64,000 nt of DNA. Origin: Acridotheres tristis (Eukaryota > Chordata > Aves > Passeriformes > Sturnidae). The stretch's first letter is position 1. Each line of letters starts with the position of its first letter. A model generated the notes under the pieces. That model had not been told where the DNA came from and did not search any database. It saw only the letters and a list, made by a program, of their open reading frames with translations. The position numbers and the translations under genes are program-made. The DNA is taken from positions 16,577,963-16,641,962 of the forward strand of contig CM072895.1 of assembly GCA_037013685.1 (NCBI GenBank), in the 5' to 3' direction. Below are positions 48,567-61,822 of this stretch, piece after piece.

Positions 48567-51500
48567 GTTTGTGTCAATTTGAAGAAACTGACCAAGACCC
48601 AGGAGCTGGAGATGCAAGGCACATGGAGCATCCAATTATTGTGAAAGGTAGTGAGTGACGTCTGAGGCATGGCAGAGACAGTGTCCCTACCGAGTCAGGA
48701 GCAGGATTGTCACAGTGCTGTGTCTCATACAGAACGTTTAACCCAGCAGGAGCAAACAGCACAATATAAGCCCTTAGCCATGCTTCAAGAATAGACTGCA
48801 ACAACAGCACCTGCTTATGTGTGGTGAGCAAGGATGCAGCTCTGGCATTGTGATCCAGGGCTGTGACCATATGCAAGAATTTAGAGCTCACAGCAGTAGC
48901 ACATCACCTGCCTTTTTAAAGTCACCATTTTGGGCCTTGACCTGCTAGGTCAGCTGGTGCTTGTGTGTGAATGTCCCAAGCTTTGTAATGGGGGTAGAGA
49001 GCAGTACTTCATTTGACTTCCTAAAGCAAATCTGTTCTTGGGAAATCTAAACCAGTGGAGACTTAAAGGAATACTTAAATTTTCATTAATCCAAAGTTGT
49101 TTGGTGGTTTTATATCTAAGAGAAAGAATCTATGTTTTTCTTTTAGCCTTTGAGGAACTTGAAACTGAGATTAGAATTGCTGTTTAGTCTAAAAGGGAAC
49201 AAAAGCTGTCAGAGTTCTGGGCCTTGATAAAACTTTTCTTCTTTAAAAAAAATGTACTTCAGGCATAATTTGGCAGGCAGAACACTTGGCCAAAGACAGG
49301 CTGTTACAGAGCTTTATCTTAAATGGATGGTTTCAGGCTGGCCATGACAAATCCTAAACTCTTGACTGATGGCCGATGGGTATGTAGTCATATGTATGTT
49401 ATTGCTGTACACCCACATACACAGGCAGTTGTCCAAGTGTGCGATGAGATTACAGGAAAATGTAAATAAAGCTAGTTGTCCTAATGTTCTTGAGTAGACC
49501 CTTGTGAAAATAATGCCAGTCAGGCTTACAAATAGGTCTGTATAGAAGATGACTTGTGTTCAGCTGTGACGTGATACAGGTCACTGTGTGGGAAATTGTG
49601 GTCGTTTTATGTTTTATTTTGTGTTGAGTCAACAACCTGAAATGCAAACCAAGAGCTCAAATAATCCCTGCTGGCCCTGGTAGTTGCAGGATGTCTCCAG
49701 ATACCCTGTTCTGAGAGGGCTGTTTGCTGGCCCATGCCATCTGATCACTGTGAGTGCCTGGAGATCCCTGCATGCCTGAGAGGAGAACTCTCTAGTTGTC
49801 CACCACCACTGCACCAAAGCTGGTGTTTTCTGGTGTTGTTACAAGATAAAAACATCATTTGCTCCATTGTTCCTGATTTGTGCATAGGTGATGGCTAGTC
49901 TGTTACACATGCCTATAGAAATGCTGCTGCATGTGATGTTAAGAATTTGCCTTAGAACAAGTTATTGTTCTGCTCAGGACACCTGGGCAGCTGGGGGGGC
50001 TGGACTGCACCTCTTTCTGAAAGTCTTGCATTATGCTGGATGGAAGTCACAATGAGAGCCAGGATGCTGAAATCACTGATGTACTTGAACAACCTCAGAC
50101 TTTGCATTTCCACTTTTTATTTTTGAAATCTTGGCATGTTGGTGGAAGGGCTAGAAGATGATTTAGAGGGTAAGGATCCTTCTTCTGCCAGTTCAGTACG
50201 ATGCAATGCTGTGTCCTGAGCTTGCCTTGCTGGTTATTCATGCTTTGCACAGAATCTCCTGGGGACCTGGCTGGGGCCTGCTGATGGATGTGAAAAGGCA
50301 ACAACAAAACCTGATTGTTTTGTTTTCTTCCTGTTAGAAGGCACTCTGCTTTTATTTCTGTAGCAGCTGGGGAACAGCTATTATGCTACCCTTAAGTGAT
50401 GTGAAACTTGCTAAAACCAGTTCAAATGGAGAGCACCTGGGATAAGGGGAAGCTGCCCGCAGAACAAAAAAGCTGCCTCTGCACTGGTTTTCTGATGTGG
50501 CCATCCAAGCAGATGTCAACTGTAAAAGTCAAACAGTGACATGGTTCATGGGTGCCTGTCTGTGAAGGTGGCTGCCCAAAACTTTATTGCAAGTTTGTGT
50601 GGAAGCCTGAGTAATCACAGAAAAGTTATAAGTGCTGGAGCAGGAGCGATATCTGTCTGTAAATGAGATTGAATAAAGTGTCTCCTTTCTGTATTTTTAT
50701 TTTACTTGAAGTGAAGTATGCACTCAGCTTTATTATCTATTTTAAAACAAATTTGATTGGAAAGGCAATCTTCATTGTCCATTTCAATGGAAAGGTAGGT
50801 TTCAGGAGCTGTTACATTTAGTGCCTTATTTTTGAGATAGCATCATCCTGAAACCAGTGGGAAGGAGTATGGCTAAGTAGGAGTGCTGTAATTGTAAAAG
50901 GATTTATCTGGACATAATGTTAAGCCTTCTCAAAGATTGCAGTGCATTAAAACGTTAAATTTGATTATACTTTAATCAGGCTGTTATCCCACTTTTAAAA
51001 ATCTTTTTCTGGAAGCCTGAGGGAGTTTGGTCTTTTCTTTGAATGTTACAGCCACAAACATGCTTATTATTGCCTAACAAATAATCACTTTTAGATTGTG
51101 AGCCTTCAGGGGCAAGGGTTGTCTGCCCATTCCCTGCTGGAGGGCCCTCAGTGAAGAGGTTACAATGCCAGCTGGAGCATTTGAATCAAATCATAATATA
51201 AATTTAGCAATAGTAAATATTTAAATTGGAGGTGTATACATCTGTTAGTCCTGGTGAATGGCATCAAACAATACAATGGAACCTTACTGAAACTTTTTGC
51301 AGAGCTGAAAGCTTGCTTTTGTTAGAGCAGGAATGCTGCAATCTCCAGGAGGACAATAAGTCTTGGAACAGTCTTTCTGTTCTTAAGGCAATGTTTTGAA
51401 AGGGTTTTGAGAAAATATGGCATAAAAAGGAAGGAGGTGATCTGAACTAATCAGCAAAATTTCAAAAGAGCCCCTAAAAATGTGTTGCAGCGCAATTTCT

Positions 51501-54500
51501 TTTTATATTAAAGTACTGAAGTACTCACCCTGAACCAACCAATTATGGGACTAGATGGACTAAGGAAATAGCTTATCTCTTACAGAAAGGAGCTTAAATT
51601 TAGAAGAGGAAGAAGAATTATAGTAAACTTAAATAAATCCCTTTGAGGATAAATGCTTCAGCTGCAGGCTTTTTTCCTGGCATGAAACCACTGGAGGTTC
51701 AGCTATTGGAAGCTTGGCAGGAATGTGGTAACATTAATAACTCATCCTTCATCTGCTCATCAGAGTTTTATGTGAGAAGTCGTAGTTGTTGCCCATCTGG
51801 CAGGATGTCTGAGGTGTAGAAGATTCTCTGCTCGATAAAGAACAGGTAGAGTTGGCAGCAGGCTGTCAGTGTGGTGCCTGCCCTGGCTCAGGGGAGACCA
51901 GGTGCTGGGGGGTGTCAGGCGCTGCCTGGCTGTTACCTCGAGTATTTTGTGTGACATGGCTTTACAGCTGGACCTTGGCTTGAGCAATGAAGTATCCCCT
52001 TCTCCCTGGGGATAAAAGAAGCTATGTGACATTTAAGTAGGAACAAAGTTACTGTTGTCCCATAAAGAGTAGAGAGACTGTGTTTGAAAATTGAGGGTGC
52101 AGCCTATTGAGCTGTAAACTAGCATTTTAATTTTTTTATCAAAGCAGCAGTGTGGGTAAAAGGAAAGGTGGACTTTGAGTGTGTTTTTTCGTGTTATGAT
52201 TTTCAGTTGCATTTAGTGCACCTTCCTGCTGCTCTTGCCACAGAAAAGATCTCGGCAGAAACAGAGGAACTCTGATGTGTGAATAGGAGGCTCGTGTTTA
52301 CATGTAGCTTCTTGTGTACTGGGCACTTCTATGTGTGTATGCATATGTGTAATTTACTTTTGTTATTTTAAGTTTTTGTTTGGTTTTTCTTTAAAGTGTG
52401 ACCTTTCCTAGATTGCTTTTAGCTAATGGGTATAATGAAAGTGCCACTGCAGATATTAGAAAATACAGCAGCTTGTATGTGTGCAAATCTTTATGGAACT
52501 TCTGTTCGACATGTAACCCAGGGAGAGTCACTATGTTTGCAGGCTTGAAGAGATGAACCAGCTCTGATAGGGAACAATGGAGCCTATTCTTTAGTTAAAG
52601 GAACTTTTTGTCTGGTCTTGGCTCTAGATCTCCATGAGGATGCTGTAAATGTTCCAGTTCAAGGTTGCTGACATGTCCATTAAAAATAAAAGGAAGGAGA
52701 AAGTATTCGCTGAAAATCATTTTCTTCAGTAAAATAAACCTGCTTCCATATGGATGGGAATGCAGTTTAGAAATTTAGTAAAACAAGACTTTAGTACCAT
52801 GAGTTAAGATGGAGAGTTCGTTTTGCACTGAAGAGGGGCTATTAAAATCTATGGCAAAGTGAACTTTAGCAATGCATTTCTTTTTCTTTGGTAGGCACTC
52901 CTCCTTATTCTTTAGGTACATTTAGGGTGTGTACTTAGAGCTACTAATATATTCTATAGTATTTCTATCTTTACATTCTGTGGGTTAAAATCACCAAACT
53001 ATCGGCTTCGTGTATGCCAGGTTCAATTTCTTACCACTTGGAAGTTGCCCCAGTTCCAAGTGAATTCAGAAGAAGGAGACAGAGAGACTGGCAGTGTATG
53101 TGGCTGTGCATCAGAGAGGAGTATTTTTCAGAGGAATTGATGAGTTGCTAAATGCTGTCTTTATCTGAGATAAAGCAATTTCATGTAACAAGCTTTGTAG
53201 CCATGTGGATTTGCTTATGTAAAAGCAAATTTGAATAACTTGGATTTAATCCATTTTTAACATTTTAACATTCAATTTTTCAGGTTTCTAAGCTAAAAAG
53301 GAAATAAAAGTTTGTTATATTCTTTTATTTCTTTTCTAATCCTTTAAATTTATTTCTAATTGTATTGCTGGGTTGTTTTTAGTGATAAAAAGCAGCCTCT
53401 AGGGACAAGAGTTACCAGATGTACTTTTATTTTGGTGCAGCTTGCTTTTGCAACTTGATAAATTCCCAAAGTGCTCTGGTTAGTAGAAGTGACAGATGTT
53501 TACTGTGTGTTCCTCTACTGATAGTGGTCATGAAAACTGCAGAAACCTCAAAGCCTAAAAGATAGGGAACAGCAGATTTAGAGATGGCAAAAGGATTAAA
53601 TATTTATACTTGAGCAGAAGCAGCTGTTAGTTTATTGTATGGTGTAACTTCTAATTGCATTTTACATCCATGCCAGAGCATGTTAAATGTACTTCAGTAG
53701 CTTTCAGTTGTGTCTGCACTTAAGTAAAAGTGCTTGGTGTTAAACTGGGAGTCCTGCACGCACAAGTTGGACTGTCTTTTCAAGATTACTGCTCTGGCTG
53801 TTTTGGGAATTCTATGAAATGAGATACAAAGTGTCTGCTCACTGTTTTTTTTTCTCTCTGGCTAGGTGAAACAAGAAATGCTGTTGGAAATTTGGTTATT
53901 CACTCTTGGTAATGTGACTTTGATCACTGGGGATCTGCTGCCTGAGATAGAAGAAGGATGAATTGGCATTGTATAAATAAGAGGGGCTGTAGCATTGGTG
54001 TAAGGGTGGCAGTGCATGTGCCAGGGTACATCCAAGGTGTGTTCTTTCCTTTTGTGTGCCAGGTCCTTCCCACTCTGCTGTAGAGTTTCTGTTCTGGCAG
54101 CTGTGCCCATGAAATGCCTGTGCATTCATGGACTGTTGCTTACGGGCATGAAAAGCATCTCAAGTTGAGTATTTACCCTGCTGGTGTCTCATTAGCCACC
54201 TCTTTTGGTTTCTTGCATGTTGCCTTGCTGGATGGTTTGTTTTGTAGCTGTAAAATCACATGTGGTTAACTGACTTCAACTGGAGCACATCTAATCCTGA
54301 GCTCTTCACCAGCTATAGAGACCTCTGACGAGGGATGCTCAAGGACCACTCCCTCCAGTCTTGTTTGCTTCTTCCATCTCTTTTCTCCTGCCCTTCATGG
54401 TCTCTGACCCTGCTAACCTGTGAGAAGTAAAGATGGAGCAGTGTTGTTAAACATCCAGCTTAGGGTCTCCTGAGCTTTCTGAAGTATACTGGATACCTGC

Positions 54501-54667
54501 TCTGCACTCTGAAGCCTGGGGATAAATGTCAATAAAACCTGAAGCTTGCACTTTTTGTCAAAGCAGCTCTTTTATAGGAGCTCAGGAGTACTGCATTAGG
54601 TAGAATGGGAAGTTGTTAGTTTTCTGTGCTCTTGCAGACACAGAGTTTGCATACAGCAAACACAGAG

Positions 54668-54731
54668 TTAATTGCGTTAATAATTCTGGGGTTTTTTTTG
54701 GGGAGCTTTAATTGTGTTAATAATCTTTGGG
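54668..54731 (+). repeat. Local imperfect duplication
   Basis: TTAATTGCGTTAATAATTCT at 54668 recurs about 40 bases later as TTAATTGTGTTAATAATCTT. A T run separates the copies. Confidence 0.7.
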
Positions 54732-56557
54732 TGCTGTGGATAACTACTAGCTAAAAAAGAGCTCGTGTTTTGAAAGTCATCTTTAACCAGATGTCTCTGG
54801 TCATTTACAGCAAGGCAAGAATGAGGTAAGATTTGACAGGTTATTGTTAGGGAAATAATGGCTGCTAATACTGCTTTTTAAATATCACACCGATTACAAA
54901 ACCATTTGTGTAGGAGTGGTGTATGGCACTAGACCTTCAAAGAACTGGTAAACAAGGAAGATTCAGTGTAAACACTTAAATTGCAGCATCCAAAAGTAGG
55001 TTAGAGTGTTACACAACCTGAAAAAGCCCAGCTTTGAAGGGCAGCATTTTTGAAGATTTAAAAAAACAAAAAAGTGTTTTTTATAGATTGCATTTTTGTA
55101 AATGGTACTAATTTGACATTGATTATGTAAAGAATTTTATTTTTGTCTCCAGCTTACTGAAGCCTAGTATTTCTCTATGCAATATAAGAGAAATAAGAAT
55201 TTGATAATTTTTTTGTTTTGCAGTGAGATTCATGTTGTTCGTAAAGGTGATACTTCCTTAACTGGAGAATGTATTTGCAGACTTTATCAGGGATTATGTG
55301 TATAAATATAAATAAAGGTATTATATGTCTGCTTTAAGGGAAAGTCCAGAATTATAGCTGTGTAGTTTGGGCAGTGGGATGGGGGAACTGGGGAGATGGG
55401 TTAGATGTCAAGGGTTTTGTTTGGTTGCTTTTTTGGTTTCTCAAATAATGAGTGTACAAGTCATGCTAATTATTCCTCCTTGATCATTTGTGTTATCAAA
55501 TAAGAGTATAATATGTTTCCTTATATGTTTATCTAACAAAATTTAATTAAAAGCTATTGTGGAACTCTTGTCCCTTAGTTGAAATGTTTTTCTCTATAGG
55601 AAATAGCCCTTCAGCTTTGTGTTCATTGCTTTTCCTTATCCAGTCATCATCAATTACAGGGTGGCTGTACAAAAATAAACCAAACTAGGCCTTACAGATA
55701 GATTTCAATTGGATAGATTTGGTTGCTGTCAGATGTTTAGGGAAGAAACAGTAAGTGGGAATTCTTGTCATTCTAATTGGGTGGAAAGAAATAATGGAAA
55801 TCTTTTTCTATTCAGTTTTTATGTTAAAGCTGGTTTTCATCTTCCAGAGATAAAAGCACTAATCAGGAAGTATGTGATAATGTAAGCCCCGTCCTAGTGT
55901 TAATGTTCTGCAAAGCCTTCCATCACTGAAGTAGCACCAAAACATTTCCTATAGCAGAGAAATACTGTAAAAACACCCATGTTGTATTTTCCTGTGAAAT
56001 ATTTCCTGGACTTTTTCAGGCAATGGAGACACTCATAACACAAATCCATGCTTAGCTGAATTTTGGGGGATGCAGGATGGTTGAGAGGAGGAGCTGTAGT
56101 CACAGCTGTACCTGTGGCTGTTGTTTTAGCTTGAGTAGACTCACATAGAGTAAAGCACAATAATGCTGTGTGAAACAGAGCAGCAGAGAGCTCAGTCCTC
56201 TTAGCCAGTGTACTAGGAGCTGCAAACCAGGCTAGGGGTAGTTGTAATATTCCCACCTAGGTTAGCAGAGCAATTTCCCTCTATTGCTTGATTGCAAAGC
56301 CTACTGGTGGTTAAACCTTCAGTTTGTTTTCAACTTCACATCTCAGAACTGAATAACCAATGCAGCTGTGGATGTGTCTGTATGCTCAGAATGCCTAACC
56401 TAATTTGTAGACTTTCCTGTTTGTCTTTGTGCATTATTTCACAAGGGTTCTGGAGCTTCTTAGTTCTGTGGAGAAGAAAAGGAAGGGAAAAAAAAAGGGA
56501 TAATGCCATCTTTTTGACCTTTGCAGATTGTCCATGGAACAGTTGATATTGGCAGGG

Positions 56558-56580
56558 TCCTGGCTAACATCCTGGCTAAC
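56558..56580 (+). repeat. Tandem 12-bp duplication
   Basis: TCCTGGCTAACA is followed directly by TCCTGGCTAAC. A minor slippage event. Confidence 0.8.
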
Positions 56581-59500
56581 AGGAATCTCATAATCCATTC
56601 TTACCACATTAAGGTCTAATAGTCTGTTTTAATGGGATATTGCAGAAGTGGAAATGGTTGGTGGAAAGAGACAACAAAATATAGAGTAGAAATAACATTG
56701 AACTTATGGTCACTTTATCAAAACAAGCTAGGAAAGCCTTTAAGTTATGGGAAAACTTTTCTTCTCCTTAATTTCCTGTGGGAAGGGAGAAAACAATTTT
56801 GTTCATGGTAGCACTTTCTCTTTTCAGCTAGAAATGTTGAGTTTTTTTAGGAAATTGTTTAGCAGATGCAGTAACAAGGCAAATTCAAGAATCTTTTTGT
56901 TTCCTGAGACAAAGTGGACTTGTTTGGAGTCTTGGGAACCTGAGAGTAAATGAGTGTATCATGTGCTACAATTCTTGTTTTGTTTGTTTGTTCTGACTGA
57001 ATTTGCTTTAACTTTAAATATGCTTTTAAGACAGGAGGGCCAGTGAGTTACAGGACAGATAGTTTTTATCTGTAAGTACAGGAAGAAGTAGGATGTAAAT
57101 AAACATTAGTGACATACCAATCTGCTGCTTCCTTTCGTGCTAACTTCTGTATTTAAGCTAGAACAGCTTCTTAGGAAATAGCCCAAATATGTCCATTTTG
57201 TATTTCAGCATTATAGTCTAAAATGTGTCAGAAATTCACAAGGCTAATCGCATTCTGACCTCTATTGCAGCTTTTCTTTAAGACTAATTAAATTATTATA
57301 ATTGTTAAGAAGAATGATTTATCAAATTAGTTGCTACCCTTGCTGATTTAATGTGGGCCTATGACAATTGTATTGTCATTGTTAATTTTTTCTCTGTATT
57401 CCAGTTTCACTGTAATTTGTACAGCTGCAAAATAAAACAAAGTAGGTTTAATTCTAGAGCTCCAAATCACGTGACTGCACTACTTTCAGAACTTCAAGTT
57501 TATCCACCTAAAATCTTAGAAGGTAGGAAGAAACAGCTGTGCTTGGAACAGTTGCATTTATTTTGGCTAAATACTTTTTTTGTTTGTTTCAGGAAAAAGA
57601 ATACACCTAGTAGATAGCTAGAAGTGATAGATGGAGCTGAAAGAAGATGCTATCCTAGAATGTCATCCATGGTACAGAACTGGAGACAGGGTTTGGGAGG
57701 AAAAAATGCTATTTGTTAAAATTAAAGCCTTAATGTAGCAGTGCAGCCGTAAGGATCATACTGCATAGGCTTGAATTAAAACCTGTGCTTATTAAAACTA
57801 AGCAAAAACGTGCTATTTAAAAAAGGAGTCTGTCCTGACATTCCATATTGGGAATGAAAAAATTTCATTTCAAGGACCTCCACTTCTTCTAGTGTGGATC
57901 TCTCTGGATGTTGAGTATGTTAAAACCCCATGTTCTGCTGAGCCTCGAGGTCCATTTGGTGCCTTGTAAGCTCTGAAGAGGGCTGAGAGAAGTGCGTGTT
58001 TTCACCATGAGAAACCAGGTGTTGTAACATCTCAGCTGCACAGGACACTGTTGTTCAGTTTGACTACCTGCTCACAGATGTTTTCTGCATTGGGGTTGTG
58101 AGTTCATGACTGGTTTTGAGGGGAGACCACCTATGGCAGGGTGCTGCAGACTCTGCCTGCCAGACACAGACTGGAGTTTGCATCTTTCTTTTTTCTTTCT
58201 TTTTTTCCTTAATTCTGTGTTACCACTGTAACTTACAATGGAATTCAAAGCCCAATTTGTCACTCTTAAAAGGAGTTGATAATTAGCAGTGAAAATACCA
58301 TTCACCTACTCTAAAGAATATTCCAGACAGTAGGTTTTAAAAGCTTTGAATAGTTTAAATTCAATTGGAATAAAGAAAATCCAAACCCATTCCAATACTG
58401 TACAGACTCTTTGTTCTGAGTGCCTCTTAATTGTTTGATTTCTAAGTGTGCACAGAAATATAATAAGAGTTAACTTCTATGGTTATTAGCTTAGTAAAAT
58501 CAAACAGCAATACATGTTATGATGGATTTAAAAGAGAAAATAACAAAGTTATTTGCAGCCTGTCCGAATGTGTCTTATACTGTGTGTAGGTTTATAGTTT
58601 TTTGTTTTGGTTTTTAAGACTCAGAACATTAAACATTTTGGATATGTAAGGAGGCAAATCTGTGTTCAGCTTTTGGAATGTGTTTTTGCTGTCTTTTATG
58701 AGACAGTGTTAGTAGTCCCACAGAGGAGTTTTTTGTGTTTTATAACTGCTGATCTCTGCCAGAACAGGAGCTCTTCTCTGAGTATCAGTAACTTGAAAGA
58801 AAAGATGTGTTCAGAACGTTGAATGTGGTAGTTCTTGGTGTAAAGCTCCTGTTACACCATGCTACCTACAGCCTCACAAAGAGGATTACTCAGGCTCTTT
58901 TTGGGAATGATTTTGTGTGTGCAAGACACAGGTCTGGTAGAGACAATTTTTAACTTTTGCTTTTATTGCTGTTCTTTCTAAGTCTTCAGCTGGAACCACT
59001 TTGTACTCTGCCATTTCTTTTCCATTATTGCAGTTGTTTAGAGCAGTCATGTCTGCAGTGCCTGGGTTTCCGTGCTTTATTATCTACGTGTTTGTGCAGA
59101 AGCACAAAAATCACCTTCTTTCTGTGAAAGGAATTCTGGAGGCCATGCCCCAAACCACAGTGAAGTAACTTCCCACGTAATTAGCCAGTGCAAAGTTGAG
59201 GGAAAGGCTGGCCCCAGAGGAACAAGCAGCAGCAGTACTCGTGTTTGTTCCAGCAGTTCTTGTTCCTCCTGCCCTGCTCTCCCTGCCCTGGCCATGGCTG
59301 TGTGAGCTGGGCTGGCCTTTGTCCTTGCTCTGCCTCTGGCTTTGTGCTCTCCTGCTGCACTCACCTGCTGGGGGAGTTCTTGTGGCAGCCAAGGTAGGTG
59401 AAACCACAGTGCAAACAGTGTGGGGATCGACAGTATGCCTCCAGAGAGCTTCCGAGAAAGAAAAAAAATCCATTTTGGGGAAAAAATCTCCTCTCCTATT

Positions 59501-60991
59501 GCTTTGTGGTTGTCCTGTTCTGGGCAGGTGTGGGGCAGTCGGGCCCTAGGAGTTAGGAGGGTCCTTTTATTTCAATCAGTTCACATTAGGACAAATGGCT
59601 AATGCTGTTCATTTGCACACTGTTGTTCAAATGTCAAAGGTGGGAATTCTAGGGCAAGCAGTCATGCTGTGACTGGGTGTAGGTAAAGCACTGGGGGACA
59701 TTAAAGATGGGAGTTTGTAGCTGACTTCCAGCTAAGGCACTGCAGGCTGTGATGGCTGGGGTGTGTTACTGCTCTGTGTCCTTCAGCACTTGGTACTGCA
59801 GCTGCACCCTGGAGGTGTTTGGGGGCTGCCTCAGGAACCTTTCCTCAGGGAGGTCCTTGTGGAGCTGGGGGGACTGTGGGACCTCAGAAACTTCGAATGA
59901 GGGAGGAGTGTTTGACGTGCCCACAGGAAAATAAAGAAGGCAAGAACGGGAAGCTCCTTCTGCTGGTTCCCTGAGAAACTCAGCCCTAACTTTTAAGTTT
60001 TGGCAGCTGTGCCAAGAGCACTGAGATGAGTGCTGCAGTGTGATAAAGTCCTTCCCTCGCTGGCTGCCTCCACCACAGCCTAGGCTTGGTATGCAGGACT
60101 GGTAAAAGCTTCTGGAAGGAGTGTGGGAGGGTAGGGGCTGGCTGTGTCCCTGTGTTGGAGGAGACACTTGGATCCTGAGCTCTGTGGTAGTACAGACAAG
60201 TGCTGGCCTTTCCCACAGACTGAGAAGTGGGAGCTGCTTGCACTGGTGTGGGGAAGGAAGGGTGCTAGTGCGTGGCTTTGACCATACAGGCACAGTTGCT
60301 GAATTCTGTGTGTAGAAACGTCTGTTAACTAATTTAATTATCAAACTGTATATATGTTGCCTGTGACACTGTTGTTTAGAGTGTGCAAGGTGCAGGTCTG
60401 TATGAACTGTTATGCTACAAGTTAAAAATAATAAATCTAATGCATCTTGTTACTGCCTGCTTTGATCTCCTTGGGCTCTGCTAAGCTGTTCTTCACCCAG
60501 GCAAAGGGAGACAGACCCTGTGGGATAGTGTACATACTATCTCCTTCTCAGCTGCATGTGTGCACACACGCTAGATATTTTTCTTTAGAAATGGCAAATT
60601 TGGGTCCCACATTCGGCAGTCAAAATGATGATTTTACCACATCCTGCTTGCCCAGGAAGCTTATTTTTTTTTAAAGGTGATAAGTTGATTCCTCCATATT
60701 TGTCAAAACAAAAAGCAAAGCAAAGCATTTAAAGCTGCAGAGAGGTTTGGATCTCACATGGTCAGTTTGCTGCTTTGTCTCATGTGCATATGTTTAAGGT
60801 AAAGTGAAAACCTTGCAGTCAGCTCCTGTCCTACCTGTACTAACCAGCTTTCTGTTATCACTAGGATGTGATGATAATCTGAAAAAATGTTTTCCCCATT
60901 ATATTAAGAAAGAGTTGTGGGGTTTGTTCTTGGTTAGCTGAGTTAAATCAACTGGGGAGAAAAGTGTATACAGTACTAATATTTGGTCCAA

Positions 60992-61110
60992 TCATAGAAT
61001 AAATAGTTTGGGTTGGAAGGTTCCTAAAAATAGCATCTAGTTCCAACACCCCTGCCATGGGCAGAGATGCCACTTACTAGATCAGGTTGCTCAGGGCCCT
61101 GTCCAACTGT
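60992..61110 (-). mobile_element. CR1: CR1 LINE 3'-end fragment
   Basis: The plus strand reads TCATAGAATAAATAGTTTGG, then GGTTGGAAGGTTCC, then a CATCTAGTTCCAACACCCC-type stretch, CCATGGGCAGAGATGCCACT, and a CAGGTTGCTCAGGGCCCTGTCCAAC-like end. This is the typical order of a bird CR1 3' region in reverse complement. About 120 bp survive and it is clearly diverged. There is no reverse transcriptase portion. It lies 0.7 kb upstream of the LRRC8D coding exon. Confidence 0.9.
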
Positions 61111-61820
61111 TTTTTACTTTAAAACATCCAAATATGTTAAAAAAGGCTGTGCCAAATATTCACATAGTAGCTGCAAGGCTTTTACTTGTGCAGTAATACT
61201 TAAAAGGGAAAGGAACCAATCAATCTGATAAGACACCTGTGGATGCTCAGGAGGAAGGAGTGGAAGATACTGTGTTGTGCTAGATGAAAAAAAATTACCT
61301 TCTGACAACATAACAGGACCTAAAATGTGCTGTCCAAGTCATGAGCAGAGTGCAAAGCATTTAGAAAAATGCTATTCTAAATGCTTGTTTAAATGCAAGG
61401 TACTGTTAGTATTGGATTTTACATGCTCGGACTCAAGAAATCATTTTTAAAGAACTGGATTTTGTGCTGTGTAGTCTATTGTTGCTCTTCCTTTTATTAA
61501 TATATATCAGCTACAGTATTTTACCTTTCAGATATTTCACTTGCACAGAGCAGGCTTTGGTGCTATGAAGTGGCAAAGATACGTAAACATGATCTAGCCT
61601 GAAGTGATAAGCCTTTTGTTTTGCTAAAATACAGCAGTGTTTTGGTCATATCCTTTAGAAAAACTGTCAAGTGGAATGATGGACAGTATGTGACAGGCAA
61701 AAAACCATAAGAAAAAGCGAAACCTTCTGAGGGATGTGTGTGTCATGCTGGGATTGTTTTTAAATGGTAAAATTAATGTCCTCAGACAACAATTCTGATT
61801 TTGTTTCTGTTCTCTTGTAG
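61111..61820 (+). other. LRRC8D: End of intron 2 and exon 3 splice acceptor
   Basis: Non-coding sequence up to a T/C-rich stretch ending in TTCTGTTCTCTTGTAG at 61820. This is a strong acceptor placed only two bases before the LRRC8D ATG. No other feature was recognised. Confidence 0.8.
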
Positions 61821-61822
61821 GA

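Larger units (their letters stand above)
47971..61820 (+). other. LRRC8D: LRRC8D intron 2 (inferred), no gene recognised inside
   Basis: About 13.85 kb with GTAAGT at the left and a T-rich tract plus TTGTAG at the right. Contents are a 15-T run at 48552-48566, small local duplications at 54668-54731 and 56558-56580, a GC-richer patch at about 59190-60300, and one CR1 remnant near 61 kb. The longest open frame, on the minus strand at 59766-60344, has no ATG in frame and is not a gene. No RNA genes were recognised. Confidence 0.6.

Noticed and set aside
53805..53822. ATTCTATGAAAT resembling a plus-strand CR1 terminus
   Set aside because: A single octamer with no CR1 sequence upstream; expected by chance.
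59034..59393. Possible exon with GCCAAG/GTAGGT donor
   Set aside because: The acceptor and donor are fair but the interval has conflicting frames on both strands, and similar pairs are frequent by chance in 60 kb.
59766..60344. Longest minus-strand open frame in intron 2 (192 codons)
   Set aside because: It begins at a TTG and has no internal methionine. The peptide is Ser/Pro/Gln-rich with no family resemblance, and the region is GC-enriched intron.
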